Positions 1 to 9,071 of a stretch of DNA of 64,000 nucleotides are shown one piece after another (the stretch's first letter is position 1; each line of letters begins with the position of its first letter). A program made the translations under genes and the position numbers. Source of the stretch: a bacterium (GTDB lineage: Bacteria > Bdellovibrionota_G > JALEGL01); the NCBI GenBank assembly GCA_022763185.1, contig JALEGL010000008.1, positions 124,001-188,000 of the forward strand, in the 5' to 3' direction. The notes beneath the pieces were generated by a model. The model saw only the letters and a program-made list of their open reading frames with translations, was not told where the DNA came from and ran no database searches.

Positions 1-1076
1 TCAACCCCGCTAAGCGCGGTTAAAGCATCATCATACAAACATAACTCCAAAAATATAGCGCCTTTGAGTAAGTACGATTTTAAAAAGTAAACCTGTTCGT
101 AAAAAGGAGAGTTAACTGAGTGCAAAACAGATAAAGAGGCATTAAACTGACGCATCTTAAACAAAGCCCAACTTGATTCATACAGACCTTGTGGGTAATA
201 ATTATTGTCTTTTTCAACTTTTTTGTAATAGACAATAGCCAACGGATAGTTGCGTTGCTCATAGTATATCCGGCCCAAAGCAAGATTGGCAAGCTGTTTG
301 AGGCGAACTTCTTCATAGTAGACTTTGTTTTTGCGTTCGTTAGAGATGCTTTTATAAAACTCTATGGCTTTTGAATAACTTTCGTTTTTTATGGCAATTG
401 CCCCTAATAAATAGCGAGAAGCCAAATACAGGCGATTGTTTTTTGATATTGAATATAAAAGTTTAATAGCTCTTCGGTAATTTTTTTTATGATACAAGTC
501 TTTTGCAACAAAGTAACGAAACTCTTCTTTTAATGACTTAGGAACTTTGTTGTCACTGATGGTTGATGCCAAGTATAAGATGAGTTCATCATCTTTTAAA
601 TGTTGAGCAATGGCAATAGATTGCCGTAAGGACTCATGCGTATAAACTCGGAGCTTGTCATTTTCAACAATGTCCACATAATACAAAAGAGAGGCATAAT
701 AGGCTCCCATTTGACTTAAGCTTTTTGCAATGTAGTATTTTGAATAGCCATACTCGGGAAAAGACTTGAAACGTGAAGTATTGAGGATTTTACTGAAGAT
801 TATAAAAGACCTTTCATAGTTTTGCTTTTTATATTCTATACGACCTTCATTAAGTGTGTCGACCAGTCGGGTATACAAAGGGTTGTTCCGTACCAAACGA
901 GATCGTTTTTCCAGTTCACGATCAATTCTTCTTTCAACCAAGTTAGACTTTTTTTGGTTTTGGCCAATCTGCTCAATGTTTTGTTTTGAGCGAGCGCAGC
1001 CTGATAAGGCAAGGCTGGCGCACAGCAGTGAAAAACCTATAAGTGAGAAGCTGGATTTGGTTTTTTTAAAAAGCAT
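1..1076 (-). CDS. TPR-like outer-membrane lipoprotein, 3' end beyond window
   Basis: The minus strand is open without a stop for 358 codons from the ATG at 1076-1074 to the window edge, so the C-terminus is missing. The N-terminus is a lipoprotein signal: a hydrophobic stretch followed by the lipobox LSGC, giving a lipidated Cys27. The rest is helical, rich in Tyr, Lys, Leu and Ala, with repeated motifs such as YEQRNYPLAIVYYKKV that look like TPR or Sel1-type helix pairs. An AAAGGA ribosome site lies 8 nt before the start. The gene follows the barrel gene after only 6 nt, so the two are probably co-transcribed. TPR lipoproteins of this kind usually serve as outer-membrane assembly scaffolds. 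The exact role is unknown. Confidence 0.75.
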   Translation of the reverse strand, partial: MLFKKTKSSFSLIGFSLLCASLALSGCARSKQNIEQIGQNQKKSNLVERRIDRELEKRSRLVRNNPLYTRLVDTLNEGRIEYKKQNYERSFIIFSKILNTSRFKSFPEYGYSKYYIAKSLSQMGAYYASLLYYVDIVENDKLRVYTHESLRQSIAIAQHLKDDELILYLASTISDNKVPKSLKEEFRYFVAKDLYHKKNYRRAIKLLYSISKNNRLYLASRYLLGAIAIKNESYSKAIEFYKSISNERKNKVYYEEVRLKQLANLALGRIYYEQRNYPLAIVYYKKVEKDNNYYPQGLYESSWALFKMRQFNASLSVLHSVNSPFYEQVYFLKSYLLKGAIFLELCLYDDALTALSGV

Positions 1077-1082
1077 TATATA

Positions 1083-1817
1083 TTAGTCCTTTGGGGTTGA
1101 AGGTAAAAAGAATGACAAACCAATGGAATAAACTCTGTTATTTGCGATCTGATTGAATGGCGCTCCTTCACGTACTGTGAAGTTTCTAAAATCAAGCTTT
1201 AAAGCTGTAGATTGGTTTAAAAATATTTTTAAACCCGTACCCACATTGATTCCGAAGCGTTGAGATCGCTCATTGTCAAACATACCGGCACCGGCAAGAA
1301 AGTACCAGTCAAAATGGTAGATTTTTTTTGAGAATATAGCGAACTTACCATAAATTGGAGAAAAAATAAGGTTAGCAAAATAAATGTTTTTGGCTGGATC
1401 GGGAGCAGGGTCAAGATCAACACCGCAGGTTGATACGGGGTTCATCATCAAGTCAGTGACGATCAAGTTTGGAGGGCAGGGGACATTTTGTAAGTCATCA
1501 ATAATGGCACGTTCTTGGTGAAAAACTCTTGAATAAGATGCTTCAATGGCAAAACCTTCTTTAATATGGAAAGTAGGTCTGATTTGCACAAACTCGTAGA
1601 ACAAAAATTGGTTGTCAGCATTGATACCAAGGTCAAAACCTATTTCTGCGCGTCCTTTTTTTCTAAAAACACGTCTTTGAACAACATCGATACCTTCTTT
1701 TCTGTAAGAACCTATGGAAGTATTGGTGTTTTTATTTTTAGTTTGTGAAACAGCGAGATTTGGTGCTGCAAAAAGTGCTGCAAGCAAAATACCAGTGAAC
1801 GTTACTTTTATATTCAT
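1083..1817 (-). CDS. Outer-membrane beta-barrel domain protein
   Basis: The protein has 244 residues. I chose the ATG at 1817-1815 because GAGGG lies just upstream. A longer in-frame reading to 1895 would add 26 residues before the signal peptide and is unlikely. The N-terminus is a Sec signal peptide ending near AVSQ. The mature part starts with a segment (VVQRRVFRKKGRAEIG) typical of the outer-membrane beta-barrel family common in myxobacteria and Bdellovibrio, followed by alternating amphipathic strands. Two Cys pairs could form disulfides in a loop. It probably sits in the outer membrane next to the lipoprotein encoded immediately downstream. The function is unknown; the family assignment is from sequence pattern. 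Confidence 0.72.
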   Translation of the reverse strand: MNIKVTFTGILLAALFAAPNLAVSQTKNKNTNTSIGSYRKEGIDVVQRRVFRKKGRAEIGFDLGINADNQFLFYEFVQIRPTFHIKEGFAIEASYSRVFHQERAIIDDLQNVPCPPNLIVTDLMMNPVSTCGVDLDPAPDPAKNIYFANLIFSPIYGKFAIFSKKIYHFDWYFLAGAGMFDNERSQRFGINVGTGLKIFLNQSTALKLDFRNFTVREGAPFNQIANNRVYSIGLSFFLPSTPKD

Positions 1818-2056
1818 TATGCCCTCATGATTGATGTTTTTAGAAATATAACTTGTGGACCAATTTTTACCATGGTTCTTTGTTAAGAGTAACAAAAGCT
1901 AAAATCTTTTTCAATTTTATTGAATAAATTCAACACAATAATTGTTAAGCCCTAGAGCAAATTAAAGACCTAAAAAAGTAGACTTTTTGTAAAGTTAGCT
2001 TGAGTCAAGTCTGTTGTGCAGATAAAAGAATGGTGAGGTAAGTTTAAAAAAACTGT

Positions 2057-3055
2057 ATGCTTAATAAAACAAAACACAATACTGTAAAGCGTTCAACGGC
2101 GCACTCACAGCTTTTTCGTCAAACCAAAGCGTTTTTAAAGACGCATAAAATTTTAAATAAAAGTAAGGTTGTTGCTATTTCTGGTGGTGTAGATTCAGTC
2201 GTCTTATTTTTTATGATGGCTGAAATATCAAAGCAAGAAGACTTAGGTCTACCGCTACCTGTGTATATATCCCATCAACAAAGAGATAAAAAGGAAGAAA
2301 GTAAAGATATAGAAGTCATAGAAAAATTACTCGCACGCTATGAACTTGAACTTTGTATCAAGCCTTTAAAAGTGAAGAAGAGCATACTGTCTGAAGAGCA
2401 GTTAAGATACTTGCGTTATGATGCACTGCTTGAGTATGCGCAAGAAAAAAAATGTGAGTGTATAGTTAGTGGCCACCATGAAGATGATCAAATTGAAAAT
2501 TTTTTTATTCGACTTTTTTCTGGGGCACATTTTCAAGGTTTGTCAGGGATGGCTGAAAAGTCTAGAGAATACTTCTATAAACCTTTTTTAAATGTACCAA
2601 AAAAAACTTTGCTTAGTGTGGCAAAAGATAATGACTTGTTGTTTAATCTTGACTCTAGTAATGATGATACAGGTTTTACAAGAAATCACATCAGAAATAT
2701 TTTGCTCCCATTCTTAAGTTCACACTATGGCAACCAATACAAAACCAATATTTTAAGGTTTGCTCAAGATGCAAAGGATATTGTAAATCACCTAAAGTCA
2801 GATGTTGATGACATGCTTCGAGTTAGTAAAATAGAAGAGGGATGTTTTTTAAGAAAACCTTTGTTGGTTTTTTCAGATTTGCAATTAAAGTTTTTTTTTA
2901 GATTTATCTTTGATGAAAAAAGCGATCAACTTAATGCTGATCAACTCAGCGCAATGGTTCACTTGTTACGTAAAGGTGAGGGCTATTACAGCTTGACCAA
3001 CAAAGCTATCTATAAAGTCCAAGAAGATAAAATATCAGTTCAATACAGAACTTGA
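2057..3055 (+). CDS. tilS: tRNA(Ile)-lysidine synthase
   Basis: TilS attaches lysine to C34 of the CAU-anticodon isoleucine tRNA so that it reads AUA instead of AUG. The PP-loop ATPase motif SGGVDS is at residues 42-47. The family motif appears as HHEDDQIENFF, followed by a segment typical of the TilS core. The length of 332 residues fits the shorter TilS forms, with only a small C-terminal domain. The ATG start has no strong Shine-Dalgarno; the nearest GAGGT is about 18 nt upstream, so the start is reasonable but not proven. It is transcribed divergently from the outer-membrane genes on its left, and ftsH follows, an order common in many bacteria. AUA decoding makes this gene essential in an AT-rich genome. 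Confidence 0.93.
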   Translation: MLNKTKHNTVKRSTAHSQLFRQTKAFLKTHKILNKSKVVAISGGVDSVVLFFMMAEISKQEDLGLPLPVYISHQQRDKKEESKDIEVIEKLLARYELELCIKPLKVKKSILSEEQLRYLRYDALLEYAQEKKCECIVSGHHEDDQIENFFIRLFSGAHFQGLSGMAEKSREYFYKPFLNVPKKTLLSVAKDNDLLFNLDSSNDDTGFTRNHIRNILLPFLSSHYGNQYKTNILRFAQDAKDIVNHLKSDVDDMLRVSKIEEGCFLRKPLLVFSDLQLKFFFRFIFDEKSDQLNADQLSAMVHLLRKGEGYYSLTNKAIYKVQEDKISVQYRT

Positions 3056-3137
3056 TTAATTGTTTGTATGAGCTCAGACTTATCTAAAAAAATATGGGTA
3101 AAATTGAAAATACAAAAGCAACAAAAAAAATAAACGG

Positions 3138-3166
3138 TTAAAGAACTTAATACTGTATTTTATAAT
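3138..3166 (+). promoter_or_regulatory. Possible sigma-70 promoter of ftsH
   Basis: A perfect TATAAT lies at 3161-3166 in the 171-nt gap between tilS and ftsH. With a 17-nt spacer the -35 would be TTAAAG (3 of 6 matches to consensus), so the call rests mainly on the -10 element. It would leave a leader of about 55 nt. Confidence 0.3.
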
Positions 3167-3226
3167 CGTAATGTTAGATAAAGTAGAACACAGTTTAGTT
3201 TTAAACATTCTTATGAGAGGTATGTT

Positions 3227-5068
3227 TTGAAGTCAAATCGAGTTTTTTTATGGTTATTGTTGGCAGTATTGTTTTTTTTGGTTTTTCAATCTTTTGAAAA
3301 CTTTTCGCAGGAAAAACCTTTGGAGTTGTCATACAGTGACTTTAGAAAAAGTGTTAGAGCGGGACATGTTAAAAGTATTGAAGTTGGTCAGGAAAGATTA
3401 AAAGGTCAGTTTTTTTCTAAAAAAGAAAATGAGAGTATCTCTTCTGAAATAGATGAAAAAATATTTACAAGCAACTGGTTTGGTGAGGCAGATGAGCTGG
3501 TACAGTTTCTTGAAGAAAATGCTGTTGAAGATATAAAATTAGAATCTTTTAGCAGGCAGGGGTTTTTAAGGAATATTCTGCTCTGGACAGTGCCCTTTAT
3601 TTTTGGATTTATTTTATTGTTGTTTTTATTGCGGCAAGTTCAGTCTGGTAATGGCAAAGCCATGAGCTTTGGTAAATCTAAGATAAGAATTGCTGACCCT
3701 AAAAAAACGAGAGTGACCTTTGCAGATGTTGCTGGGGTTGAAGAAGCAAAAGAAGAACTTGAAGAGGTTATCGACTTTTTAAAATCACCTAAAAAATATA
3801 CGGTGCTTGGCGCTAAAATACCAAAAGGGGTCATGTTGGTAGGAGCCCCAGGAACAGGTAAAACACTGTTGGCTAAAGCAGTTGCGGGTGAGGCGCATGT
3901 TCCTTTTTTAACAATATCTGGTTCTGATTTTGTGGAGATGTTTGTTGGTGTTGGTGCTTCTCGCGTACGTGACTTATTTGAACAAGCCAAAAAATCAGCA
4001 CCGTGTATTGTGTTTGTTGATGAAATCGATGCTGTAGGAAGAAAACGAGGAGCTGGTTTAGGTGGCGGTCATGATGAGAGAGAGCAAACTTTAAATCAAC
4101 TGTTAGTGGAAATGGATGGTTTTGAAGACAACAATGGCATAATCATGATGGCGGCAACCAACCGTCCAGATGTATTAGACTCTGCCTTGTTAAGACCAGG
4201 GCGTTTTGATCGACAAGTTATTGTATCTAGACCTGACTTGAAGGGTAGAGAGGGAATATTAAGAGTTCATACCAAAAACACACCTTTAAATGAAGACGTT
4301 GATCTTAACACCTTAGCAAGAGCAACATCAGGTTTTACAGGTGCAGACATACATAATCTTGTAAATGAAGCGGCTTTGATGGCCGCTAAACAAGGCTTGA
4401 AAACAATTACTATGGATTGTTTTGAAGAAGCCAAAGATAAAGTTATTTTGGGCAAGGAAAGAAAAACAACAATCATGAATGAACATGATAAAAAACTGAC
4501 TTCATACCATGAAGCTGGGCATGCTTTGGTCGCTAAGCTTTTGCCAGACACAGACCCCGTTCATAAAGTGACCATTATTCCCAGGGGTATGGCTCTAGGG
4601 GTAACCCATCAAATGCCAACTGAAGATCGCTATACTTTAAGTCAAAATCAAGCTGAGTCTAGTATAGCCATATTAATGGGAGGACGTTTGGCAGAAGAGA
4701 TTGTTTTTAAAATGAAGTGTAACGGCGCATCCAATGACATTGAAAAAGCAACCGAACTAGCAAGAAGAATGGTTTGTGAATGGGGAATGAGCAGCATTTT
4801 AGGACCCATTGCTTTTGGTCAAAATGATCAAGAAATTTTTCTAGCCAAAGAAGTTGGGCATCAATCCAACTACAGTGAGAAAACGGCTCAGCAAGTTGAT
4901 GCTGAAATTAAAAAAATCATTGATAGAAACTATAAAAAAGCAAAAGATTTGCTGCAAAAAAACAGAAAAACTTTAGATAAAATTGCTTTGACTTTACTTG
5001 AAAAAGAAACTTTATCAGGAAAAGATTTGGATGTTTTGATGGCAGGACAGGAACTGTCTAAGGCTTAA
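3227..5068 (+). CDS. ftsH: ATP-dependent zinc metalloprotease FtsH
   Basis: FtsH is a membrane-anchored AAA+ protease that extracts and degrades misfolded membrane proteins and some regulators. In order: TM helix 1 (about 5-22), periplasmic domain, TM helix 2 (about 114-136), AAA+ domain with Walker A GAPGTGKT (206-213), Walker B IVFVDEID and the second region of homology ending RPGRFDR, then the M41 protease domain with zinc motif HEAGH (428-432). The 613 residues are standard. The start codon is TTG at 3227, supported by GAGAGG ending 6 nt upstream; no ATG is suitably placed. The C-terminal tail ends soon after the protease domain. Confidence 0.97.
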   Translation: MKSNRVFLWLLLAVLFFLVFQSFENFSQEKPLELSYSDFRKSVRAGHVKSIEVGQERLKGQFFSKKENESISSEIDEKIFTSNWFGEADELVQFLEENAVEDIKLESFSRQGFLRNILLWTVPFIFGFILLLFLLRQVQSGNGKAMSFGKSKIRIADPKKTRVTFADVAGVEEAKEELEEVIDFLKSPKKYTVLGAKIPKGVMLVGAPGTGKTLLAKAVAGEAHVPFLTISGSDFVEMFVGVGASRVRDLFEQAKKSAPCIVFVDEIDAVGRKRGAGLGGGHDEREQTLNQLLVEMDGFEDNNGIIMMAATNRPDVLDSALLRPGRFDRQVIVSRPDLKGREGILRVHTKNTPLNEDVDLNTLARATSGFTGADIHNLVNEAALMAAKQGLKTITMDCFEEAKDKVILGKERKTTIMNEHDKKLTSYHEAGHALVAKLLPDTDPVHKVTIIPRGMALGVTHQMPTEDRYTLSQNQAESSIAILMGGRLAEEIVFKMKCNGASNDIEKATELARRMVCEWGMSSILGPIAFGQNDQEIFLAKEVGHQSNYSEKTAQQVDAEIKKIIDRNYKKAKDLLQKNRKTLDKIALTLLEKETLSGKDLDVLMAGQELSKA

Positions 5069-5231
5069 CCAATAGTAAAGGGCATCAATAACCAAATAAT
5101 TTGAGAATATTTTATGTCTGAGTAATCTTCATTAAGAAATATATGTAATTTATTTGCTGGAGAGCGTTTGCTTCTGATAGACTATAAAATACAGTGTCAA
5201 TGCAATCTATAGATAGTTTAAAAGAATCCTG

Positions 5232-6017
5232 ATGATAGAAATGCTGCAATCCATTGTAGATTATTTTACCTCTCATTCAATTATTGATTTAATCGATATC
5301 ATTGCCGTATCGCTGATTGTTTTTGCTTTTTTACGTTTTATTAAAGGAACAAGAGCAATATACATGCTGATAGGCTTAAGCTTTGCCTTATTGGTTTTTT
5401 GGTTGTCTTTGGTGTTTAATTTGCAGACCCTGAATTGGATTTTATCGCATTTACTCAGTAGCTTAGTGTTTATATTGATTATATTATTTCAAGCCGAAAT
5501 TAGAAGAATGCTAACACGCGTGGGTAGAGCCCCAGTGTTTTCATTTCTTGATACAGCCAATGAATCAAGAGCCATTGAAGAGTTGGTTAAAGCGTGTACA
5601 TCTTTGGCCAATAGAAAGATAGGTGCATTGATTGTTATTCAAAAAGAAGCAGATGTCATGGAGTATATTGATGTGGGAGTCAAGCTCGATGCACTGGTTT
5701 CAAAAGAGTTAATCTCAAGTATCTTTTTACCCTCATCGCCTATTCATGATGGAGCAATCGTTGTTAAGCAAGATCAAATTTTAGCTGCCGGGTGTTTTTT
5801 ACCCTTATTGATGTCAAGCAAGATCAACAAGAATCTTGGTACACGTCATAGAGCTGCTGTTGGTATTACAGAAGAAACCGATGCATTGGTGATTGTTGTT
5901 TCTGAAGAGAAAGGGTGGATTTCAATAGCTAAAGAAGGCCAACTCTTAAGTGGTATAGAAGCAACTAAACTAAAAGAGCTCTTAGCTCAGAATATGCTTT
6001 TTGGAGCAAAAGCATGA
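5232..6017 (+). CDS. cdaA: Diadenylate cyclase CdaA
   Basis: It makes the second messenger c-di-AMP from two ATP. Three N-terminal transmembrane helices (about 18-36, 40-60 and 64-82) precede the DAC domain. The domain carries both signature motifs: DGA at 173-175 and RHR at 205-207. At 261 residues it matches the CdaA/DacA family. The next gene encodes its YbbR-domain partner and overlaps by 4 nt (ATGA). The following gene is glmM, whose product binds and restrains CdaA in Firmicutes. This order is the classical c-di-AMP operon, here in a diderm genome. There is no strong Shine-Dalgarno before the ATG. Confidence 0.95.
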   Translation: MIEMLQSIVDYFTSHSIIDLIDIIAVSLIVFAFLRFIKGTRAIYMLIGLSFALLVFWLSLVFNLQTLNWILSHLLSSLVFILIILFQAEIRRMLTRVGRAPVFSFLDTANESRAIEELVKACTSLANRKIGALIVIQKEADVMEYIDVGVKLDALVSKELISSIFLPSSPIHDGAIVVKQDQILAAGCFLPLLMSSKINKNLGTRHRAAVGITEETDALVIVVSEEKGWISIAKEGQLLSGIEATKLKELLAQNMLFGAKA

Positions 6018-6949
6018 AGAAGAATAGTAGGTTTTTAATGCAGTTGATGGCCTCTAAAGCGGACCTTGCACTTAAGCTGCTCTCCGTTTTTATTGCTTTG
6101 GTGTTGTGGACTTACGTTAAAAGTGAGCAAAAACAACAGCGTAGTTTAGATGTTGAGCTTGAGCTGGTCAATGTGCCAGAACATCTTATGTTGGAAAGAG
6201 AGATCGATGCCCAAATCAAAGTTAGGGTTTTGGGACCAAAAAGTAGAGTAGAGAATATGAATCAAGAGTACTTAGGTACCTTGCCTCTTGATCTCAGTCA
6301 GAGCCATATTGGGTTGAATACTTTTTGGATACAAGAAGATGATTTTAAGCTGCCCTATGGGATAAAAATAGATCGTATCATGCCTCAAATTATTCGTATT
6401 GACTTAGACAAGGCCATCACTAAAACCCTTCCGGTTTTACCTAAATTTGTTGGTAAATTACCTGAAGGCTTTGAAATGACTTCATATGATCTTGATCCAG
6501 AAGCGGTAACCGTTAAAGGAACCCAAAGGAGCATGCAGTCTCTAAAAAAACTATATACTACGGATATCGACTTGAATAGCATGCGTTCTTATTATGAACA
6601 AGAAGTTCCCATAGATACCAGTACGCTTAATGTTAAATTGCAAGCTGACTCAGCTTTGCTGCGGGTAAATATTAAAGAGAACATGGTCAGCAAAGTGTTG
6701 AAGAAAGTTGTTGTTCAGCATGATCGTGAGCAGTATCGGGTTAATCCCAAGTATGTCAATATTACCGTAGAGGGTATGGCCGGAGATATGCTGTCACTCG
6801 ATCAAAAAAACATTAATGTAGAAATAGAAGCCTTACCCAATTTGTTTAAACCTGCCGTTAACCTTGTACCCACTGTAACTGGGTTACCTAAAAATGTTGC
6901 GTATACAATTTCTCCGGATAAAGTCAGAGTGCAAAAAATTAAGAAGTAG
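6014..6949 (+). CDS. cdaR: YbbR-domain protein CdaR, regulator of CdaA
   Basis: One N-terminal membrane anchor (about residues 18-34, LALKLLSVFIALVLWTYV) is followed by an extracytoplasmic part made of YbbR-type repeats, recognisable by recurring segments such as VRVLGPKSRVENM and VTVKGTQRSMQSL. Three or so repeats fit the 311 residues. YbbR proteins encoded next to diadenylate cyclases tune cyclase activity from outside the membrane. The 4-nt start/stop overlap with cdaA implies translational coupling and roughly equal amounts of the two proteins. Confidence 0.88.
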   Translation: MKKNSRFLMQLMASKADLALKLLSVFIALVLWTYVKSEQKQQRSLDVELELVNVPEHLMLEREIDAQIKVRVLGPKSRVENMNQEYLGTLPLDLSQSHIGLNTFWIQEDDFKLPYGIKIDRIMPQIIRIDLDKAITKTLPVLPKFVGKLPEGFEMTSYDLDPEAVTVKGTQRSMQSLKKLYTTDIDLNSMRSYYEQEVPIDTSTLNVKLQADSALLRVNIKENMVSKVLKKVVVQHDREQYRVNPKYVNITVEGMAGDMLSLDQKNINVEIEALPNLFKPAVNLVPTVTGLPKNVAYTISPDKVRVQKIKK

Positions 6950-7010
6950 TGGATCAATGAATCTTTAATAAATTAAATATATAGAAGAAAATATAATTTG
7001 GAGTTAAGAA

Positions 7011-8351
7011 ATGAAACTTTTTGGAACAGACGGTATTCGAGGTAGAGCAAATATTTTTCCAATGACAGCAGATACTGTGGTCAAGGTAGGGCAGGCTCTA
7101 GGTCTTTTGCTTGAAGAAAAAAAGCAGAAAAAAGTTTTAATTGGTAAAGACCCACGTTTATCGAGTTATATGTTTGAGCAAGCCATTGCTGCGGGCCTTA
7201 TGTCTACGGGAGTAGAAGCAATGTTGGTGGGACCAATGCCTACACCTGCAATATCGTATTTAACAGAAAGTATGCGAGCTCAGGCAGGAGTTATGATTTC
7301 TGCGTCACATAATCCCTATGAAGACAATGGTATTAAAATCTTTGGACCCGATGGCTTTAAGTTAAGTGACGAGAATGAAGCTTTTATTGAAGATTTGGTT
7401 GAAAACAGCTTAAAAATAGAAAAAAGATTGAAGGCAGATGTTTCTGGTAAAGCTTATCGTATCGAAGATGCCAAGGGCCGTTATATATCGCATTTAAAAT
7501 ACAACTTTCCTAAAGCCTATGACTTGATAGGGTATAAAATAGTTATTGATTGTGCCAATGGTGCGGCATATAAAATAGCGCCAACAGTTTTTGAAGAGTT
7601 GGGTGCTCAGTGCATTATTATTGAAAATCAACCCAACGGTACCAATATTAATAAGAACTGCGGAGCTGTTTACCCGCAAAGGATGCAAAATGCAGTTTTA
7701 GAGCATAAGGCTGACTATGGTATTTGTTTGGATGGCGATGCCGACCGTATTGTGATGTGTGATGAAAATGGCGCAGTTCTAGATGGAGATGATTTGTTGT
7801 TCATCTTGGTCAGCGCCATGGTTGCAAACGATAACAAGCCTCAGGGTATTGTTGGGACTTTAATGAGTAATATGGCATTGGAAAATTACTGCAATGACAA
7901 TGGTATCCAATTTTTAAGAGCAAAGGTTGGGGATCGATATGTGGTTGAAAAAATGCGAGAAAATAAGTGGTCTCTGGGTGGAGAGTCTTCAGGACATATC
8001 ATTTATTTACCCAATTGTAATACCGGGGATGGTATCATGAATGCTTTGTTGATTGCAGCAGTATTGTGTCAAACAGGAAATAAACTTTCAGAAATTGCGC
8101 AGTCATTTAATAAATATCCACAAGAAATGATCAATGTTGAAGTGAAAGAAAAAAAACCTCTTGAGTCATGTGTGGCTCTGAGTAAAAGCATTGAGCGGGC
8201 TAAGAAGAACTTGAATGGGGAAGGAAGGGTCTTGGTCAGGTATTCGGGTACAGAAAATAAACTGAGAATCATGGTTGAAGCTCACTCAGAGAATGTTTTA
8301 AAAGAACAGCTAAAAAAGCTTGTTAGCACTGCTAAAAGTGAGTTAAGTTGA
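7011..8351 (+). CDS. glmM: Phosphoglucosamine mutase
   Basis: It converts glucosamine-6-phosphate to glucosamine-1-phosphate for peptidoglycan and LPS precursors. The N-terminal LFGTDGIRG motif, the phosphoserine loop SASHNP (Ser99), the metal loop DGDADR and the C-terminal phosphate loop RYSGTE are all present in 446 residues. GGAG precedes the ATG. It lies 61 nt after cdaR. Besides its enzymatic role, GlmM is a known negative partner of CdaA, so this operon links cell-wall precursor supply to c-di-AMP. Confidence 0.97.
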   Translation: MKLFGTDGIRGRANIFPMTADTVVKVGQALGLLLEEKKQKKVLIGKDPRLSSYMFEQAIAAGLMSTGVEAMLVGPMPTPAISYLTESMRAQAGVMISASHNPYEDNGIKIFGPDGFKLSDENEAFIEDLVENSLKIEKRLKADVSGKAYRIEDAKGRYISHLKYNFPKAYDLIGYKIVIDCANGAAYKIAPTVFEELGAQCIIIENQPNGTNINKNCGAVYPQRMQNAVLEHKADYGICLDGDADRIVMCDENGAVLDGDDLLFILVSAMVANDNKPQGIVGTLMSNMALENYCNDNGIQFLRAKVGDRYVVEKMRENKWSLGGESSGHIIYLPNCNTGDGIMNALLIAAVLCQTGNKLSEIAQSFNKYPQEMINVEVKEKKPLESCVALSKSIERAKKNLNGEGRVLVRYSGTENKLRIMVEAHSENVLKEQLKKLVSTAKSELS

Positions 8352-8355
8352 GTGA

Positions 8356-9066
8356 ATGATTGATTTGGGTGTTAACGTTGACCATGTTGCTACTTTGCGG
8401 CAAGCAAGAGGAACGGATTATCCCAGTCCTGTAGAAGCCGCAAAAATAATTCAAAACGCTGGGGCAAATAACATTACCTGTCATTTGCGTGAAGATAGAA
8501 GGCATATTCAAGATCAAGATGTTTACAATATTAGTAAAGCCATAACTATTCCTTTAAATTTTGAAATGGCTGCTCGCCAAGAAATGTTTGAAATTGCTTA
8601 TGATATTCAACCTCATACTGTAACGTTGGTTCCTGAAAAACGTGAGGAACTGACAACCGAACATGGCTTGGATATTAGTCAGTTGGACCAGTCTGCACAG
8701 CAATCGATTGAAAAACTATCTAAGCATGGATGTAGAGTTTCATTATTTATTGATGCCCACCATAAATCTATTGATGCTTGTATCAACTTAGGAGTGTCGG
8801 AAATAGAAATCCATACAGGTTTTTACGCGGATGCCAAAGATGAGCAAAGCAAAAAACTAGAGTTTGAAAAAATTGCATCTGCGGTTGACTATGCTCATAC
8901 AAAAGGCTTGATTTGTCACTTAGGTCATGGTTTGAATCAAAATAACCTTGAAGTTTTTAAAAGTTTGCCTATTGAGTCAATGCAAATTGGACATGCGCTG
9001 ATTGCCGATGCTGTGTTTCTAGGTTTGGATAAGGTAACCAAACAATACTTAAAGCTTCTGAAATAA
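8356..9066 (+). CDS. pdxJ: Pyridoxine 5'-phosphate synthase
   Basis: PdxJ condenses 1-deoxy-xylulose-5-phosphate with 3-amino-2-oxopropyl phosphate to form pyridoxine phosphate (DXP-dependent vitamin B6 pathway). The family start LGVNVDHVATLRQAR, the segment CHLREDRRHI and the late motif GHGLN are intact in 236 residues. It begins 4 nt after the glmM stop, with GAG overlapping that stop, so it is the last gene of the cdaA operon. It converges on the M16 protease gene with a 5-nt gap and no visible terminator hairpin. Confidence 0.96.
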   Translation: MIDLGVNVDHVATLRQARGTDYPSPVEAAKIIQNAGANNITCHLREDRRHIQDQDVYNISKAITIPLNFEMAARQEMFEIAYDIQPHTVTLVPEKREELTTEHGLDISQLDQSAQQSIEKLSKHGCRVSLFIDAHHKSIDACINLGVSEIEIHTGFYADAKDEQSKKLEFEKIASAVDYAHTKGLICHLGHGLNQNNLEVFKSLPIESMQIGHALIADAVFLGLDKVTKQYLKLLK

Positions 9067-9071
9067 AAAAA

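Noticed and set aside
80-316. Short minus-strand frame and overlapping plus-strand frames in 1-1086
   Set aside because: They lie in other frames of the long lipoprotein CDS, have no ribosome site, and the lipoprotein frame has a clear signal peptide and lipobox.
1919-1932. TTGAATAAATTCAA palindrome in the gap left of tilS
   Set aside because: Short and AT-rich; expected by chance in this composition.
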